From assembly GCF_000504245.1 (NCBI RefSeq), contig NZ_KI632509.1, forward strand, positions 2,335,651-2,399,650: a DNA stretch of 64,000 nt, written 5' to 3'. Made by a program: the position numbers and the translations under genes. Position 1 is the stretch's first letter. Each line of letters begins with the position of its first letter. The DNA is from Haloechinothrix halophila YIM 93223 (GTDB lineage: Bacteria > Actinomycetota > Actinomycetes > Mycobacteriales > Pseudonocardiaceae). Shown here one piece after another: positions 1 to 9,375 of this stretch. Under the pieces are notes generated by a model that worked only from the letters and a program-made list of their open reading frames with translations, ran no database searches and was not told where the DNA came from.

Positions 1-28
1 GACGCGCCGCGTCGAGGAGCGATAGGCC

Positions 29-1708
29 GTGCCAGTTCCGACGCCGCGTCCACACCCGGATGATCCGCCGCGCCCGGAGATCGCGGAATCCTGGCGCAGA
101 GCCGCGGGTGCGGGACTCACGCCGGAAGCCACGCCCGACAGAGTGTCGGTCTCCGACTTCGACCGCACCAGCAAGCTCATGGTCGCCGCGAACCCCGTGC
201 TCGACGAGCTATTGCCGCAACTGGAGTACGCCTCGCTGTGCCTCATTCTCGCCGACCGGCACTGCCGGATCGTCGGCACCCGGTTCGCCGAGTCGGGCCT
301 GGAGGGCGCGCTCGAGCGGATCGGGGCGGTGCCCGGCAGCACCTACTCCGAGGAGATCTCGGGCACCAACTCGGTGGCCACCCCGTACGAGACCCGCCGC
401 GGCTTGCTCGTCAACGGCGAGGAGCACTACCTCGAGTCGCTGAAGAAGTTCAGCTGTTACGGGCACCCGATCCACCACCCCATCACACGCAGGCTCGAAG
501 GCGTCCTGGACATCACCGGAGCCATGCCACAGGCCAACCCGCTGTTCGTGCCCTTCGTGCGGCGCGCGGTGCGCGACATCGAACAGCGGCTCCTCGAAGG
601 GGCGCCACGCGGTGAGCAGTTCCTCCTCGCGGCGTTCCAGAACGCCGCCAAGCAGCACTCGCACGCCGTCGTGGCGTTCGGCGATGGCATCGTGCTCACC
701 AACCCGGCCGCTCTCGACCTGCTCGACCCGGCCGACCACGCCGTCTTGCGCGCCCTCGCGGCCGACGTATCCGCCGACCGCACGATGATCCGGAGCCTGC
801 GACTGGCGTCGGGCCGGGTGGTCACTATCGAAGCCTCGCGGGCGAGTGGCACCTCGGGGACGCTGTTCCGCCTGGTGCCGCGGCAGGAGCGCACCGCTGT
901 TCCCGCTGCCCACCCCGCAGGGTGGCTAGCCGCGCCCGCCGCGGGTGTCGAGCAGCAGCTCACCCGGCTCAGCGAGACCCGGTCCGTAGTGCTGATCTCT
1001 GGCGAACCTGGCACCGGCCGCAGCCACGCCGTCCGGACGGTCGCGGCGGACGACCCGGTCGTCACCCTCGACGCGGCCGACGTCCCATCGCTGGGTGAGG
1101 GGCCGTGGGGCGACCGGCTCGCCACCCTCGCCGCCACGCACCAGGGCGTGGTGGCGGTGGAAGAGATCCAGCTGCTGCCCGCCGCGCTCTGCGTGCGGCT
1201 GACCGGTGTGCTGGCCGACGCCTCGGCCCGGTTCGTGCTGACGAGCACCCGCCGCGACCGCTTTCCCGCGCACGTGGCCGCCCTCGCCGCGAGTTGCGTC
1301 GCGCACGTCGAGCTGCCACCGCTGCGGCGGCGCCGCGAGGAGCTGCCCGCGCTGGTCGATCGGATGGCCAGGGCGCTGCGGGCCGACGCGGCTGTGCGCT
1401 TCACCCCCAGCGCGCTGACGGCGCTCGCGGCGCAGCAGTGGCCGGGGAACCTGCGGGAGCTGTCGATGGTGGTGCGCCACGCGGTCACGGCGCGTTCCGC
1501 GGGCGACATCACCGCCGCCGATTTGCCCGAGGCCTACCGGGGTGGGGTGGAGGCACGTTCGCTAACACCCTGGGAGCAGGCCGAGCTCGACGCGATCGTG
1601 GCGGCACTGCGCGAGACTCGGGGCAATAAACGGCGGGCCGCCGAGCGGCTGGGTATCAGCCGCTCGACGCTCTACAACCGCATTCGTTCGTTACGGATTG
1701 GGTCGTGA
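29..1708 (+). CDS. GAF/AAA/Fis-type transcriptional regulator (AcoR-like)
   Basis: Encodes 559 residues built like AcoR-type regulators: a GAF-like sensor region (about residues 50-190), an AAA+ region (about 300-500) with a Walker A motif GEPGTGRS near residue 325, and a C-terminal Fis helix-turn-helix (RRAAERLGISRSTLYNRI) at about 530-555. The GAFTGA loop that contacts sigma-54 in this family is not visible and the AAA part looks shortened, so it probably acts as an ordinary DNA-binding regulator. It converges on, and overlaps by 18 bp, the molybdenum hydroxylase genes, which are plausible targets (inference). The start is a GTG behind GAGGAG; the region upstream lies outside the window, so an earlier start is possible. 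Confidence 0.85.
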   Translation: MPVPTPRPHPDDPPRPEIAESWRRAAGAGLTPEATPDRVSVSDFDRTSKLMVAANPVLDELLPQLEYASLCLILADRHCRIVGTRFAESGLEGALERIGAVPGSTYSEEISGTNSVATPYETRRGLLVNGEEHYLESLKKFSCYGHPIHHPITRRLEGVLDITGAMPQANPLFVPFVRRAVRDIEQRLLEGAPRGEQFLLAAFQNAAKQHSHAVVAFGDGIVLTNPAALDLLDPADHAVLRALAADVSADRTMIRSLRLASGRVVTIEASRASGTSGTLFRLVPRQERTAVPAAHPAGWLAAPAAGVEQQLTRLSETRSVVLISGEPGTGRSHAVRTVAADDPVVTLDAADVPSLGEGPWGDRLATLAATHQGVVAVEEIQLLPAALCVRLTGVLADASARFVLTSTRRDRFPAHVAALAASCVAHVELPPLRRRREELPALVDRMARALRADAAVRFTPSALTALAAQQWPGNLRELSMVVRHAVTARSAGDITAADLPEAYRGGVEARSLTPWEQAELDAIVAALRETRGNKRRAAERLGISRSTLYNRIRSLRIGS

Positions 1709-2194
1709 CCCACGCGGCATGTTCTCCGCACCATCCTTGATCGCCGCGCGGATCCGCTGGTAGGTCCCGCAACGGCAGATGTTGCGGATGTTGTCCATGT
1801 CATCGTCGTCGATCTCGCGCCCCGGTCCCTTGCGGGCCTTGTTGACGTGGGCGACGGCGGCCATGATCTGGCCCGGCTGGCAGTAGCCGCACTGCGCGAC
1901 GTCGTGCTTGAGCCAGGCTTCCTGCATCGGGTGCAGGTCCTTACCCACCGTGGCTGGCAAGCCCTCGATCGTGACGACCTCGTCGTTCGGCTTGAGCTGT
2001 TCGACGGGCACCGAGCAGATGTTGACGGCCTTGCCGTTGATGTGGGACGTGCAGGCCTGGCAGACGCCGAGGCCGCAGCCGTATTTCGGGCCGGTGACAC
2101 CGAGGATGTCGCGCAGCACCCACAGCAGGCGGACGTTGCCTGGGACGTTCACGGTGACCTGTTCGCCGTTCAGCTTGAATGAGTATTCGGGCAT
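1691..2194 (-). CDS. [2Fe-2S] small subunit of a molybdenum hydroxylase (IorA-like)
   Basis: A 167-residue electron-transfer subunit of the xanthine dehydrogenase/isoquinoline 1-oxidoreductase alpha type. The N-terminal plant-type ferredoxin domain has the cluster motif CGLGVCQAC plus a fourth Cys (NIC), and the C-terminal helical domain has the second cluster motifs CGYC and CRC. It passes electrons from the molybdenum cofactor subunit to an acceptor. It lies 35 bp downstream of the large subunit on the same strand, so the two form one operon. No separate FAD subunit is seen, as is usual for the two-subunit Ior type. The physiological substrate cannot be read from the sequence. Confidence 0.93.
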   Translation of the reverse strand: MPEYSFKLNGEQVTVNVPGNVRLLWVLRDILGVTGPKYGCGLGVCQACTSHINGKAVNICSVPVEQLKPNDEVVTIEGLPATVGKDLHPMQEAWLKHDVAQCGYCQPGQIMAAVAHVNKARKGPGREIDDDDMDNIRNICRCGTYQRIRAAIKDGAENMPRGSRPNP

Positions 2195-2229
2195 CTGAGC
2201 TCCTTGGTAGGCGGGTCAGTGGGCCTTGG

Positions 2230-4587
2230 TCAGTAGGCGTGGTCGAGGCCGTCGGTGTGCGACTGCGGCATGGGCGGCTGGGTCGGGAACGGGTGGAACG
2301 GCAGCTCGTTGTTGTGGTTGATCGGGAACTCGGTCGGCATCGTCCCGGTAGCGTGGGCGTAAGCGCAGGCCACCGCCGCCATCGCGGGGGCGACCGCGAG
2401 CTCGCCCGCGCCGCCTGGTGTCCGCCGCTCGTCGTAGGTGTTGGGCAGGAAGTGGATGGTCATCTCCCGCGGCGTGTTCCACTGCCGGGTGTAGTAGCCC
2501 TGGTCCCAGCTGCCCTCGAGCGGCAGGCCGTCCTTGATGTGGTTGCTGAAAGTCAGCGCGATGGCGATGCCGTCGTTGGTGCCGCCCTGCAGCTGGGCCT
2601 CGAACCCGTTCGGGTCGTAGACGTGCGCCGGCTCCACGACCACCGTGACCTTGGTGACCCGGGGACCGGTGACGTAGCCCTCCTCGGGGGCCGGAGTGAC
2701 CTCCCGGTTGACCGTCTCGGGCCGGCAGTCGATCTCGACCAGGGTGCAGATGCGGTGCTTGTACTCGTCGGCGATCGCGATGCCCTGCGCCACGCCGTCC
2801 GGTAGCTTTCTGCCCCATTCGCCGAGCTCGGCCGCCTTCCGCAGCACGGGGTGGTACTCGGACTTGCCGTAGGCCAGCCGGAACTCGAGCGGGTCCTTGC
2901 CCATCGCGTTCGCCAGCTGGTCCACCATCAACTCCTGCGCGCACCGCACGTTGGGCGAGTACACGTTGCGCATGCTCGAGGTCCAGAACGGCAGCGGGAT
3001 CTCGTTGAGCAGTGACTCGGTGAGGCCGAAGTTGTAGAACGTCTTCGTCGTCAGCTGGTAGATGCCCTCGGCGACCGAGAGGTTGCCGAGCTCTTGCTTC
3101 GACAGCGTGCCGGTGATGATCTCGCCAAGGCCGTGCCCGAAGTCGGTTTTCACGCTGGTGTGGTGCTGCATGTAGCTGAGCACCTGGTCGCCAAGGTAGG
3201 TCGCGCGCACCCGGGACACCGCCATCGGGTGGGCGCGACCGTGCCGGAAGTCGTCGCTGCGGTGCCACATCAGCCGCACCGGCTTGCCAAACAGCTGCGA
3301 GGCCTCCGCGGCGTCCATCGCGGGGTCGTGGAACAACCGCCTGCCGAACGAGCCGCCACCGGGCACGACGTGGAACGTGACCGCGTTCTGCGGCAGGCCG
3401 AGTCGTTGCGCGATCTCCTGCAAGGCGATGATCGGGATCTTCGACGCGTACCAGATCTCCGCGCTGTCGGAACGCACGTCCGCGACCGCGAATCCCGTCT
3501 CGAGTGGGGTGTTGCTGTTGAAGTAGTTGACGAAGTCGAACTCGAGCACCTTCGCCCCCGGCGGCGCGGGCGGCATCGGGATCGTGGCGTCCTTGAGCTT
3601 TTTCAGCACCGTGTCGTCGGACTCGTTGGCCAGCGGTCCGGGGTGCCACTTCACTTTTAGCGCGCGCACCGCGTCGATGCACTGCCCGAAGGTCTGCGCC
3701 CGCACGGCGACACCGTTGGTGATGACGCCGACGTCGGTCACGCCGGGCATCATGGCGACCTCGTCGCGGTTCTCCACCGACTTGATGGTCGCTCCGATGT
3801 CGGGGCCGCGATGCACCATGGTTGGCAATGCGCCGGGGATCTTGAGGTCACCGGCGTAGGTTTTGCGTCCGGTGACCATCTCCAGCGCATCGATGCGGTC
3901 CTGTTTGGTGCCGATGATCGTGTACTCGGATCGGGGTTTCAGCGGCGGTGTGGCCACTGCCGTGGTCGTCAGGGCCGCGGCGGCCGTCGCCAGCGAGCCG
4001 TAGTCGGCGCTGCGGCCATCCGGGTGCCGGATCACGCCGTCCCGCACCGTCAGGTCGTTCCGGGAGACGCCCCACTGCTTGGCGGCGGTCGTCATCATCT
4101 GCTCGCGGGCGATGGCCGCGGCGATGCGGAGTGGTTCCGATTTGGCGTGCAGGTTGTTGGAACCGCCGGTGAGCTGGTTGAACAGCAGTTCGGGGCGGGC
4201 GTCGGCCAGGGTGACCTTCACCCGTTGCAGCGGTACGGACATTTCCTCGGCGATCACCATGGCCAGCGCTGTGGTGATGCCCTGGCCGTTCTCGGACACC
4301 GGCGACGCGTGGTGGATAGTGCCGTCCTCGCGGACCTCGACCGTGATCAGGTTCGCCGTCGGGCGCGTGGCGTCGGTCAGCGCGTCCGACAAGTCATAGA
4401 CGTCCGCGAGCGCGGGGGTGGGCGGAAGCCCGGCCGCCGCCGCCTTCGGCGGATCCACGACGTCGCCAATCAGGCGCGTCGCGACGACCAGGGTCGGCGC
4501 GGCCAGCAAGTAGCCCAGGAACTGGCGCCGTCCGGTTCCCTCAGGCGCGGAATTGTCCGGCTCCGGCGAAGCGCGGTGAGAAGTCAT
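2230..4587 (-). CDS. molybdopterin-binding large subunit, isoquinoline 1-oxidoreductase beta-like (exported)
   Basis: A 785-residue molybdenum hydroxylase large subunit, within the usual IorB length range. The N-terminus carries a Tat-type signal (RRQFLGYLLAAP, about residues 20-31) followed by a hydrophobic stretch, so the folded cofactor-loaded enzyme is likely exported or membrane-anchored. Visible family features include the glycine-rich segment PGGGSFGRR and the late GGAGE motif, whose Glu is the catalytic base in this family. It is the first gene of the operon with the iron-sulfur subunit downstream. The family oxidises N-heterocycles or aldehydes by hydroxylation with water; naming the exact substrate would be guessing. 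Its promoter must lie in the 193-bp gap shared with the divergent HIT gene. Confidence 0.92.
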   Translation of the reverse strand: MTSHRASPEPDNSAPEGTGRRQFLGYLLAAPTLVVATRLIGDVVDPPKAAAAGLPPTPALADVYDLSDALTDATRPTANLITVEVREDGTIHHASPVSENGQGITTALAMVIAEEMSVPLQRVKVTLADARPELLFNQLTGGSNNLHAKSEPLRIAAAIAREQMMTTAAKQWGVSRNDLTVRDGVIRHPDGRSADYGSLATAAAALTTTAVATPPLKPRSEYTIIGTKQDRIDALEMVTGRKTYAGDLKIPGALPTMVHRGPDIGATIKSVENRDEVAMMPGVTDVGVITNGVAVRAQTFGQCIDAVRALKVKWHPGPLANESDDTVLKKLKDATIPMPPAPPGAKVLEFDFVNYFNSNTPLETGFAVADVRSDSAEIWYASKIPIIALQEIAQRLGLPQNAVTFHVVPGGGSFGRRLFHDPAMDAAEASQLFGKPVRLMWHRSDDFRHGRAHPMAVSRVRATYLGDQVLSYMQHHTSVKTDFGHGLGEIITGTLSKQELGNLSVAEGIYQLTTKTFYNFGLTESLLNEIPLPFWTSSMRNVYSPNVRCAQELMVDQLANAMGKDPLEFRLAYGKSEYHPVLRKAAELGEWGRKLPDGVAQGIAIADEYKHRICTLVEIDCRPETVNREVTPAPEEGYVTGPRVTKVTVVVEPAHVYDPNGFEAQLQGGTNDGIAIALTFSNHIKDGLPLEGSWDQGYYTRQWNTPREMTIHFLPNTYDERRTPGGAGELAVAPAMAAVACAYAHATGTMPTEFPINHNNELPFHPFPTQPPMPQSHTDGLDHAY

Positions 4588-4780
4588 CGTTGTCCCTCTC
4601 GACAGGTTCGTGTGGCCGTCGTCACTCTAGGGACTGATTCACTGTGTGAACTGTTCAAATCTTGGACACTTTCGCGCCGGGCTTGCCGTTTTTGCCCCAT
4701 TCTTCAGTCGCGATGGGTGGGGCACGACGCTGGGAGGCCGTCGCTTGCCGTGCGCGGGCAACGCAATACGCTGGGGACCC

Positions 4781-5128
4781 ATGAGCGAGACCTTGTTCGA
4801 GCAGATCATCGCGCGGGAAATCCCGGCGGACATCGTGTACGAAACGGACACCACGCTGGCGTTTCGCGACATCAACCCGCGCGCGTCGACGCACGTGCTC
4901 GTCGTGCCCAAGACGCGCTACCGCAATGTCGCCGAGCTGGCGGCGGCGGACGCCGGTCTGCTCGCCGACGTGCTCAACACCGCCGCCAAGGTCGCGGAGT
5001 TGGAGGGCGTCGCGGACAAGGGTTACCGAGTGGTGTTCAACACCGGCGAGGACGCCGGTCAGACCGTGTTCCATGTCCACGCCCACGTGCTCGGCGGCGG
5101 GCCCCTCGGGCCGGAAGCCAGGGGCTGA
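4781..5128 (+). CDS. HIT family (HINT-like) nucleotide-binding protein
   Basis: A 115-residue histidine-triad protein. The catalytic motif HVHAHVLGGG near the C-terminus and the N-terminal FEQIIAREIPADIVYE match HINT-type purine nucleoside phosphoramidate hydrolases. In many actinobacteria this gene sits just upstream of phoH, as here. The ATG at 4781 matches the family start. A TACGCT -10-like hexamer at 4767-4772 ends 8 bases before this ATG, which would give an almost leaderless transcript. Confidence 0.93.
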   Translation: MSETLFEQIIAREIPADIVYETDTTLAFRDINPRASTHVLVVPKTRYRNVAELAAADAGLLADVLNTAAKVAELEGVADKGYRVVFNTGEDAGQTVFHVHAHVLGGGPLGPEARG

Positions 5129-5255
5129 CGACTCCCGGCGGCGAGCCAACCCCCAGTAATCGTGGCTGCGGACTGTCGGTGCGACCGGCTAGCATCGAGA
5201 GCACGGAAGTAAATGCCCAACCGCGACCACATCGGAGAAAGCAGGCCCTCGACAC

Positions 5256-7448
5256 GTGGCAGGAAGCCCTCAGGCGAGCAGCAAGCTCCCCACCGACCCT
5301 ACGACGACAACAGCGGCACCAGCGCAGTCACAGTTCACTATTCCAGCAGCGGCAGCGCTGACACTGCTCGGCTCAGCCGATGAGAATCTCATCGCACTGG
5401 AGAAGCAGCTCGACGCCGATATCCATGTCAGGGGCAACGAGGTCACACTGACGGGCGCGCAGGCCGACGTCGCGTTCGCGGAACAGGTGTTTACCGAACT
5501 TCTCGCGCTCGCGGGCAAGGGCCAGCAGATCGGCGCGGACATCGTCCACCGCACGGTCGGGATGCTCACGGGCGACAGCGCCGAGTCCCCCGCCGACGTG
5601 TTGAGCATGAACATCCTGTCCCGGCGGGGCAGGACGATCCGGCCGAAGACGCTCAACCAGAAGCGCTACGTCGACGCCATCGACGAGCACACCGTGGTGT
5701 TCGGGATCGGCCCGGCAGGCACCGGTAAGACCTACCTCGCCATGGCCAAGGCGGTGCAGGCGCTGCAGGCCAAGGACGTCAACCGCATCATCTTGACCAG
5801 GCCTGCCGTCGAGGCAGGGGAGCGGCTCGGCTTCCTGCCTGGCACATTGTACGAGAAGATCGACCCGTACCTGCGGCCGCTGTACGACGCGTTGCACGAC
5901 ATGGTCGACCCGGAGTCGATCCCGAGCCTCATCCAGTCGGGCACCATCGAGATCGCCCCGCTGGCGTATATGCGGGGCCGGGCGCAACCAGTGTCAAGCA
6001 AAGTGCTGACGCCAGCAGGCTTCCGGCCGATCGGTGAGCTCGAAGTCGGTGACCTCGTCATCGGCTCCGACGGGCACCCGACACCAGTGCTCGGCGTCTT
6101 CCCGCAGGGCGAGAAGGACATCTACCGGGTGACCACGCAAGAAGGGGCATCGACGCTGTGCTCGGGTGATCACTTGTGGGCGGTGGCCACCCGTGACGAT
6201 CGGCGCAGGGGCAAGCCACTACGTGTGCTTGAGACGCGCGAGATGATCGGTCAGCTCCGCGCGAACCATTACCACCGCTTCGAGCTCCCGCTACTCAGCA
6301 AGCCCGTTGAGTTTCCGCCTCAGGCCGTTCCGATGGACCCCTATGCCCTCGGCCTCCTGCTCGGTGACGGCTGTTTGACAGGTTCAACCACCCCTTCGTT
6401 TGCCACCAATGACCCAGAACTGGCCGAGGCGCTGGAGCAGGCAATCAATGGCATTGAGGTGCGTGCGCGGGGCGGCGTGAACTACGTCCTGAACCGGGTT
6501 CGCGCACCAGGTGAAGTCATCACCCTGGAGAATCCGGTCACCGGAGCGTTGCGCAAGCTGGATCTGTGGGGTGTGCGGTCTGAGACGAAGTTCGTGCCAG
6601 AGGGGTACCTCTACAACACCTCGGAGGTCCGACTCTCCGTGCTGCAGGGCCTACTTGACGCTGATGGCGGTCCGGTCACACAGGATGGGCGCACGTGCCG
6701 GATTCAGTACACCACCACGTCCCCACGACTGCGCGATGACGTGCTCTTTCTGGTGCAGTCCTTGGGAGGCATCGCGTACCACCGGACCCGTGCGGCGAAG
6801 GGCCGCGAGCCGGGGTACGCCAACGGCAGGGACGTCGCCTATCGGCACGATGCCTACGTCATCGATATCGGTCTGCCCTCCGACTTCGTACCGTTCCGGC
6901 TGCGTCGCAAACTCGACACGTGGGGGACCGCGGGCGGCGGTAGACCCGCGCGTTTCATCGACAGTATCGAGCCAGTGGGCTCTGACGAGGCGGTGTGTAT
7001 CCAGGTCGCCGCCGAGGATTCGCTGTATGTGACCGAGGACTTCCTGCTGACGCACAACACGCTGAATGATGCGTTCATCCTGCTCGACGAGGCGCAGAAC
7101 ACCACGCCGGAGCAGATGAAGATGTTCCTCACCCGGCTCGGGTTCGGTTCCAAGATCGTGGTGACCGGTGACGTGACGCAGATCGACCTGCCAGGGGGTC
7201 AGCGCAGTGGCCTGCGGGTGGTGCGTGAGATCCTCGAAGAGGTCGACGACGTGCACTTCACGACGCTGGGGTCGAGCGACGTGGTGCGGCACCGGCTGGT
7301 TGGTGACATCGTCGACGCTTACGAGAAGTGGCAGGCCGAACGCGACGCCGAGGAGGGTGACGCGCAGCCGCCGTCCGGCAGGACCGGCAAGTCCGGTAAC
7401 CGGGGCAAGGGCGGCGCGGCCGGTGACGGTGTGAAAGGTGACGGGTGA
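5256..7448 (+). CDS. phoH: PhoH family ATPase precursor interrupted by an intein
   Basis: The reading frame encodes 730 residues, of which 371 are PhoH extein and 359 are an intein. The extein has an N-terminal KH-like region (about residues 20-85), Walker A GPAGTGKT, and, after the intein, the Walker B region FILLDEAQ. PhoH-like proteins are cytoplasmic ATPases tied to RNA metabolism, and in this conserved block they are coupled to the RNase YbeY, whose GTG start overlaps the PhoH stop. The GTG start follows a GGAGAAAG ribosome-binding site. The C-terminal 40 residues are a low-complexity Gly/Lys/Ser tail. Active PhoH requires protein splicing, because the intein separates the two nucleotide-binding motifs. 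Confidence 0.96.
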   Translation: MAGSPQASSKLPTDPTTTTAAPAQSQFTIPAAAALTLLGSADENLIALEKQLDADIHVRGNEVTLTGAQADVAFAEQVFTELLALAGKGQQIGADIVHRTVGMLTGDSAESPADVLSMNILSRRGRTIRPKTLNQKRYVDAIDEHTVVFGIGPAGTGKTYLAMAKAVQALQAKDVNRIILTRPAVEAGERLGFLPGTLYEKIDPYLRPLYDALHDMVDPESIPSLIQSGTIEIAPLAYMRGRAQPVSSKVLTPAGFRPIGELEVGDLVIGSDGHPTPVLGVFPQGEKDIYRVTTQEGASTLCSGDHLWAVATRDDRRRGKPLRVLETREMIGQLRANHYHRFELPLLSKPVEFPPQAVPMDPYALGLLLGDGCLTGSTTPSFATNDPELAEALEQAINGIEVRARGGVNYVLNRVRAPGEVITLENPVTGALRKLDLWGVRSETKFVPEGYLYNTSEVRLSVLQGLLDADGGPVTQDGRTCRIQYTTTSPRLRDDVLFLVQSLGGIAYHRTRAAKGREPGYANGRDVAYRHDAYVIDIGLPSDFVPFRLRRKLDTWGTAGGGRPARFIDSIEPVGSDEAVCIQVAAEDSLYVTEDFLLTHNTLNDAFILLDEAQNTTPEQMKMFLTRLGFGSKIVVTGDVTQIDLPGGQRSGLRVVREILEEVDDVHFTTLGSSDVVRHRLVGDIVDAYEKWQAERDAEEGDAQPPSGRTGKSGNRGKGGAAGDGVKGDG
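5982..7058 (+). other. class 3-type intein with LAGLIDADG homing endonuclease, inserted in PhoH
   Basis: A 359-residue in-frame insertion between YMRGR and TLNDAF of PhoH. It begins with Ala rather than Cys or Ser and ends THN, followed by Thr. The three class 3 hallmark residues are present: Trp at intein position 66 (block B, GDHLW), Cys at 339 (block F, AVCIQV) and Thr at 357 just before His-Asn. Two dodecapeptide endonuclease motifs are visible, LGLLLGDG (about 6348-6371) and GLLDADGG (6648-6671), so a homing endonuclease domain is included and looks intact. Class 3 inteins use the block F Cys as the first nucleophile. The boundaries are inferred from the restored PhoH sequence. Confidence 0.93.
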
Positions 7449-7993
7449 GCATCGAGATCGCGAATGAGTCGGGGATCGACGTCGAAGACGAGACGATCGT
7501 CGACGTCGCCCGGTTCGCGCTGGACCGCATGGAGGTCAGCCCGCTCGCGGAGCTGTCCATCGTGCTCGTCACGCTCGATGTGATGGAAGACCTGCACGAA
7601 CGGTGGATGGACCTGCCAGGCGCCACCGATGTGATGGCGTTCCCGATGGACGAGTACAACGTCCGCAGGCCGGACGCACCGGAGTCGTCGCCCGCGCTGC
7701 TGGGTGACATCGTGCTGTGCCCCGCCTTCGCCAAGGACCAGGCGAAACAGGCGGGCCACGCGCTGCTGGACGAGCTTCACCTGCTGACCGTGCATGGCGT
7801 GCTGCATCTGCTCGGCTACGACCACGCTGAGCCGGAGGAGGAGCGCGAGATGTTCGGCTTGCAGCAGCGCATCCTGGTCGATTACGGCGACGCGATCGCC
7901 GACGCTCGGCGCAGGAACGCGCAGCGCAGCGCGGACGAACGGTTGCTCGGCATCGTTGGCCTCGACGAGCCGCGCGGCTCGACCGAGAGTTGA
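7445..7993 (+). CDS. ybeY: endoribonuclease YbeY (rRNA maturation factor)
   Basis: A 182-residue metal-dependent single-strand RNase acting in 16S rRNA maturation and ribosome quality control. The zinc-binding signature [11 protein letters not shown] is intact near residues 118-128. Its GTG start overlaps the phoH stop by 4 bp, a sign of translational coupling. The C-terminal tail beyond the catalytic domain is slightly longer than in enterobacterial YbeY, which is common in actinobacteria. Confidence 0.96.
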   Translation: MSIEIANESGIDVEDETIVDVARFALDRMEVSPLAELSIVLVTLDVMEDLHERWMDLPGATDVMAFPMDEYNVRRPDAPESSPALLGDIVLCPAFAKDQAKQAGHALLDELHLLTVHGVLHLLGYDHAEPEEEREMFGLQQRILVDYGDAIADARRRNAQRSADERLLGIVGLDEPRGSTES

Positions 7994-8015
7994 CCCGGAG
8001 CGAGTCGGCGGCGTC

Positions 8016-9356
8016 ATGACAACTTCCGCGGTACTCGTGGTACTGGCGGTGACCCTCGTGCTGGCGGGCGGCCTGTTCGCGGCGGCTGACTCCGCGATCA
8101 GCGCCGTCTCCCGTGCCCGCATCGCCGGACTGGTTCGCGCGGGCACGCCCGGCTCGCGCCAGCTCGCGGCGGTCGTCGATGAGCGCAGCAGGCACATCAA
8201 CCTGCTGTTGCTGCTGCGGCTGGGCTGTGAGCTGACCGCGACCGTCATGCTCACCGTCGTCATGCTCCGTTGGATCCAGCCGGAGTGGCTTGCCGTCGTC
8301 GCGGCGGCGGGTGTGATGCTCGTCGTCAGCTACGTGCTGGTCGGCGTGGGACCGCGCACCATCGGCCGCCAGCATCCGTACTGGGTGGGCCTCGCGGTGG
8401 CGGGGCCGGTGCGGGTGCTTGGGTTCCTGCTCGGCCCGCTGAGCAGGGTGCTGATCGTGCTGGGCAACGCCATCACCCCGGGCAAGGGCTTCCGGCAGGG
8501 GCCGTTCACCACTGAGGTCGAGGTTCGCGAACTGGTGGATCTCGCACAGGAACGCGGCGTCGTCGAGGACACCGAGCGCGAGATGATCCACTCGGTGTTC
8601 GAACTGGGCGACACCGTGGCGCGTGAGGTGATGGTGCCGCGCACCGAGATCGTCTGGATCGAGCGCACCAAGACCGTCCGGCAGGCGCTGGCGTTGTCGC
8701 TGCGCAGTGGATTCAGCCGCCTGCCGGTGATCGGGGAGAACGTCGACGACATCGTTGGTGTAGCCAACATCAAGGACCTGGTCAGCGCGAGCATGGTGGC
8801 CGGCGGCGACGCGCGGCCGGTGGCCGAGGTGATGAACTCGGCCACCTTCGTGCCCGATTCCAAGCGGCTCGACACGCTGCTGCGGGCGATGCAGGTCTCG
8901 CGCAACCACGTGGCGATCGCCGTCGACGAGTACGGCGGCACGGCGGGCCTGCTCACCATTGAGGACATCATCGAGGAGATCGTGGGCGAGATCACCGACG
9001 AGTCCGATATCGAGGAGCGACCGCCGGTGGAGTACCTCGAGGACAACGCTGTGCGAGTCTCGGCGCGGCTGGGTGTGGACGATCTCGGTGAGCTGTATGG
9101 CGTCGACTTCAGCGAGCACGACGTGGAGACCGTGGTGGGGCTGCTCGCGCAGCGGCTGGGTAGAGTCCCGTTGCCGGGGGCGGAAGCCGAGGTCGCGGGC
9201 CTGCGGCTGCACGCGGAAGGCGGCAAGGATCGCAGGGGCCGCATGCGGATCAGCACCGTCGTGGTGCGTCCGGAAGCGCCCGAGGTGAGCCTCGCGGCCA
9301 ATGGGGTCAACGGCAATGGATCCCAGCCAGCCGACCACATCGACCGTGGCCAGTGA
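8016..9356 (+). CDS. CNNM/CorC-type membrane protein with CBS pair ('hemolysin' family)
   Basis: A 446-residue membrane protein with an N-terminal DUF21/CNNM region of four hydrophobic segments (within about residues 1-150), a central CBS-domain pair (about 200-325, including VAIAVDEYGGTAGLLTIED) and a C-terminal CorC/HlyC domain (about 340-425). Proteins of this family are linked to magnesium and other divalent cation export; the older name hemolysin is misleading. The ATG at 8016 is chosen because it follows CCGGAG and begins the first hydrophobic segment. It sits 22 bp after ybeY in the phoH-era operon. Confidence 0.93.
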   Translation: MTTSAVLVVLAVTLVLAGGLFAAADSAISAVSRARIAGLVRAGTPGSRQLAAVVDERSRHINLLLLLRLGCELTATVMLTVVMLRWIQPEWLAVVAAAGVMLVVSYVLVGVGPRTIGRQHPYWVGLAVAGPVRVLGFLLGPLSRVLIVLGNAITPGKGFRQGPFTTEVEVRELVDLAQERGVVEDTEREMIHSVFELGDTVAREVMVPRTEIVWIERTKTVRQALALSLRSGFSRLPVIGENVDDIVGVANIKDLVSASMVAGGDARPVAEVMNSATFVPDSKRLDTLLRAMQVSRNHVAIAVDEYGGTAGLLTIEDIIEEIVGEITDESDIEERPPVEYLEDNAVRVSARLGVDDLGELYGVDFSEHDVETVVGLLAQRLGRVPLPGAEAEVAGLRLHAEGGKDRRGRMRISTVVVRPEAPEVSLAANGVNGNGSQPADHIDRGQ

Positions 9357-9375
9357 GACGACAGGAGCAGTGCGG

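Noticed and set aside
209..1512. Long minus-strand frames opposite the first regulator gene.
   Set aside because: They are high-GC antisense shadows with Arg/Ala-rich, family-less translations.
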